Below, piece by piece: positions 63,876 to 64,000 of a stretch of DNA of 64,000 nt (position 1 is the stretch's first letter; every line of letters begins with the position of its first letter). Position numbers and translations under genes: made by a program. The stretch is taken from positions 44,006 through 108,005 of the forward strand of contig JADYYH010000024.1 of the NCBI GenBank assembly GCA_020853775.1, written 5' to 3'. The notes beneath the pieces were generated by a model. That model searched no databases. It had not been told where the DNA came from and saw nothing but the letters and a program-made list of their open reading frames with translations. Source of the stretch: Nitrospira sp. (GTDB lineage Bacteria; Nitrospirota; Nitrospiria; Nitrospirales; Nitrospiraceae).

Positions 63876-64000
63876 CTAAGCTAGAATTTCCGTAACGACG
63901 CCCGAGCCGACAGTTTTGCCGCCTTCACGGACGGCGAACCGCAACCCCTGATCCATCGCGATCGGGCTGATCAATTCGCCCGTCACCGTGACGTTATCGC
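63876..64000 (-). CDS. tuf: Elongation factor Tu, C-terminal end (partial)
   Basis: The last 40 codons of EF-Tu, read in from the right edge: [20 protein letters not shown] then [20 protein letters not shown] and stop. This is the end of the third beta-barrel domain. Position before rpsJ is typical of the str-S10 junction. The 5' part lies outside the window. Confidence 0.95.
   Translation of the reverse strand, partial: DNVTVTGELISPIAMDQGLRFAVREGGKTVGSGVVTEILA

Overview
This window looks like the chromosome of a Nitrospira-type bacterium (phylum Nitrospirota). The clues are the GC-rich coding style and a large nitrogen-acquisition island: urease, an Urt urea transporter with a dedicated porin, AmtB/PII, cyanase, NirC and a ferredoxin-type nitrite reductase. 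Next to it lie type IV pilus, Lpt and ribosomal-protein clusters. The genus is inferred from gene content only; no 16S or nxr/amo genes are in view.

Layout. (1) 1-4.7 kb: the 3' end of a GlnE-like gene with an ACT domain, then a small accessory patch with an HNH endonuclease, a Phd/RelE toxin-antitoxin pair and an adhesin-E-like lipoprotein. (2) 4.8-19.4 kb, minus strand: an exported TIM-barrel protein, then the cluster nadE-omp-amtB-glnB-glnD-glnA-nirC-cynS-wHTH-nirA-CBS (read right to left). (3) 19.7-34.9 kb: a urea operon on the minus strand, porin-urtABCDE-lipoprotein-ureABCFGD, bracketed by two paralogous plus-strand lipoprotein genes. (4) 35-37.4 kb: aroB followed by a GAF-GAF-ANTAR regulator. 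(5) 37.6-42.8 kb: a MerR-like gene and pilMNOPQ. (6) 42.9-47.9 kb: lptC-lptA-lptB-rpoN-hpf-rapZ. (7) 48-64 kb: the complete S10-spc-alpha ribosomal supercluster from rplQ to rpsJ, with the 3' end of tuf at the edge.

Main discovery. Four untranslated leaders in the nitrogen island (before nirC, before nadE, between nadE and omp, and before the urea porin) each hold two small stem-loops with six-base loops carrying A at position 1 and G at position 4. This is the known RNA target signature of ANTAR-domain antiterminators. In three of them the second stem-loop overlaps, and is mutually exclusive with, an intrinsic terminator. Those three have near-identical geometry: a sigma70 promoter, 10-17 nt to hairpin 1, a 27-28 nt linker, then hairpin 2/terminator. 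A GAF-GAF-ANTAR protein, the obvious candidate ligand, is encoded at 34951-36210. The simplest reading is that urea uptake and hydrolysis, ammonium transport, PII/GS control, NAD synthesis and nitrite/cyanate assimilation form one RNA-level antitermination regulon. I saw no NtrBC genes and no convincing sigma54 promoter at these genes.

Other structure: a family of about 120-bp imperfectly palindromic intergenic repeats (four copies, 19.4-27.4 kb). I saw no tRNA, rRNA, CRISPR array or intact insertion sequence.
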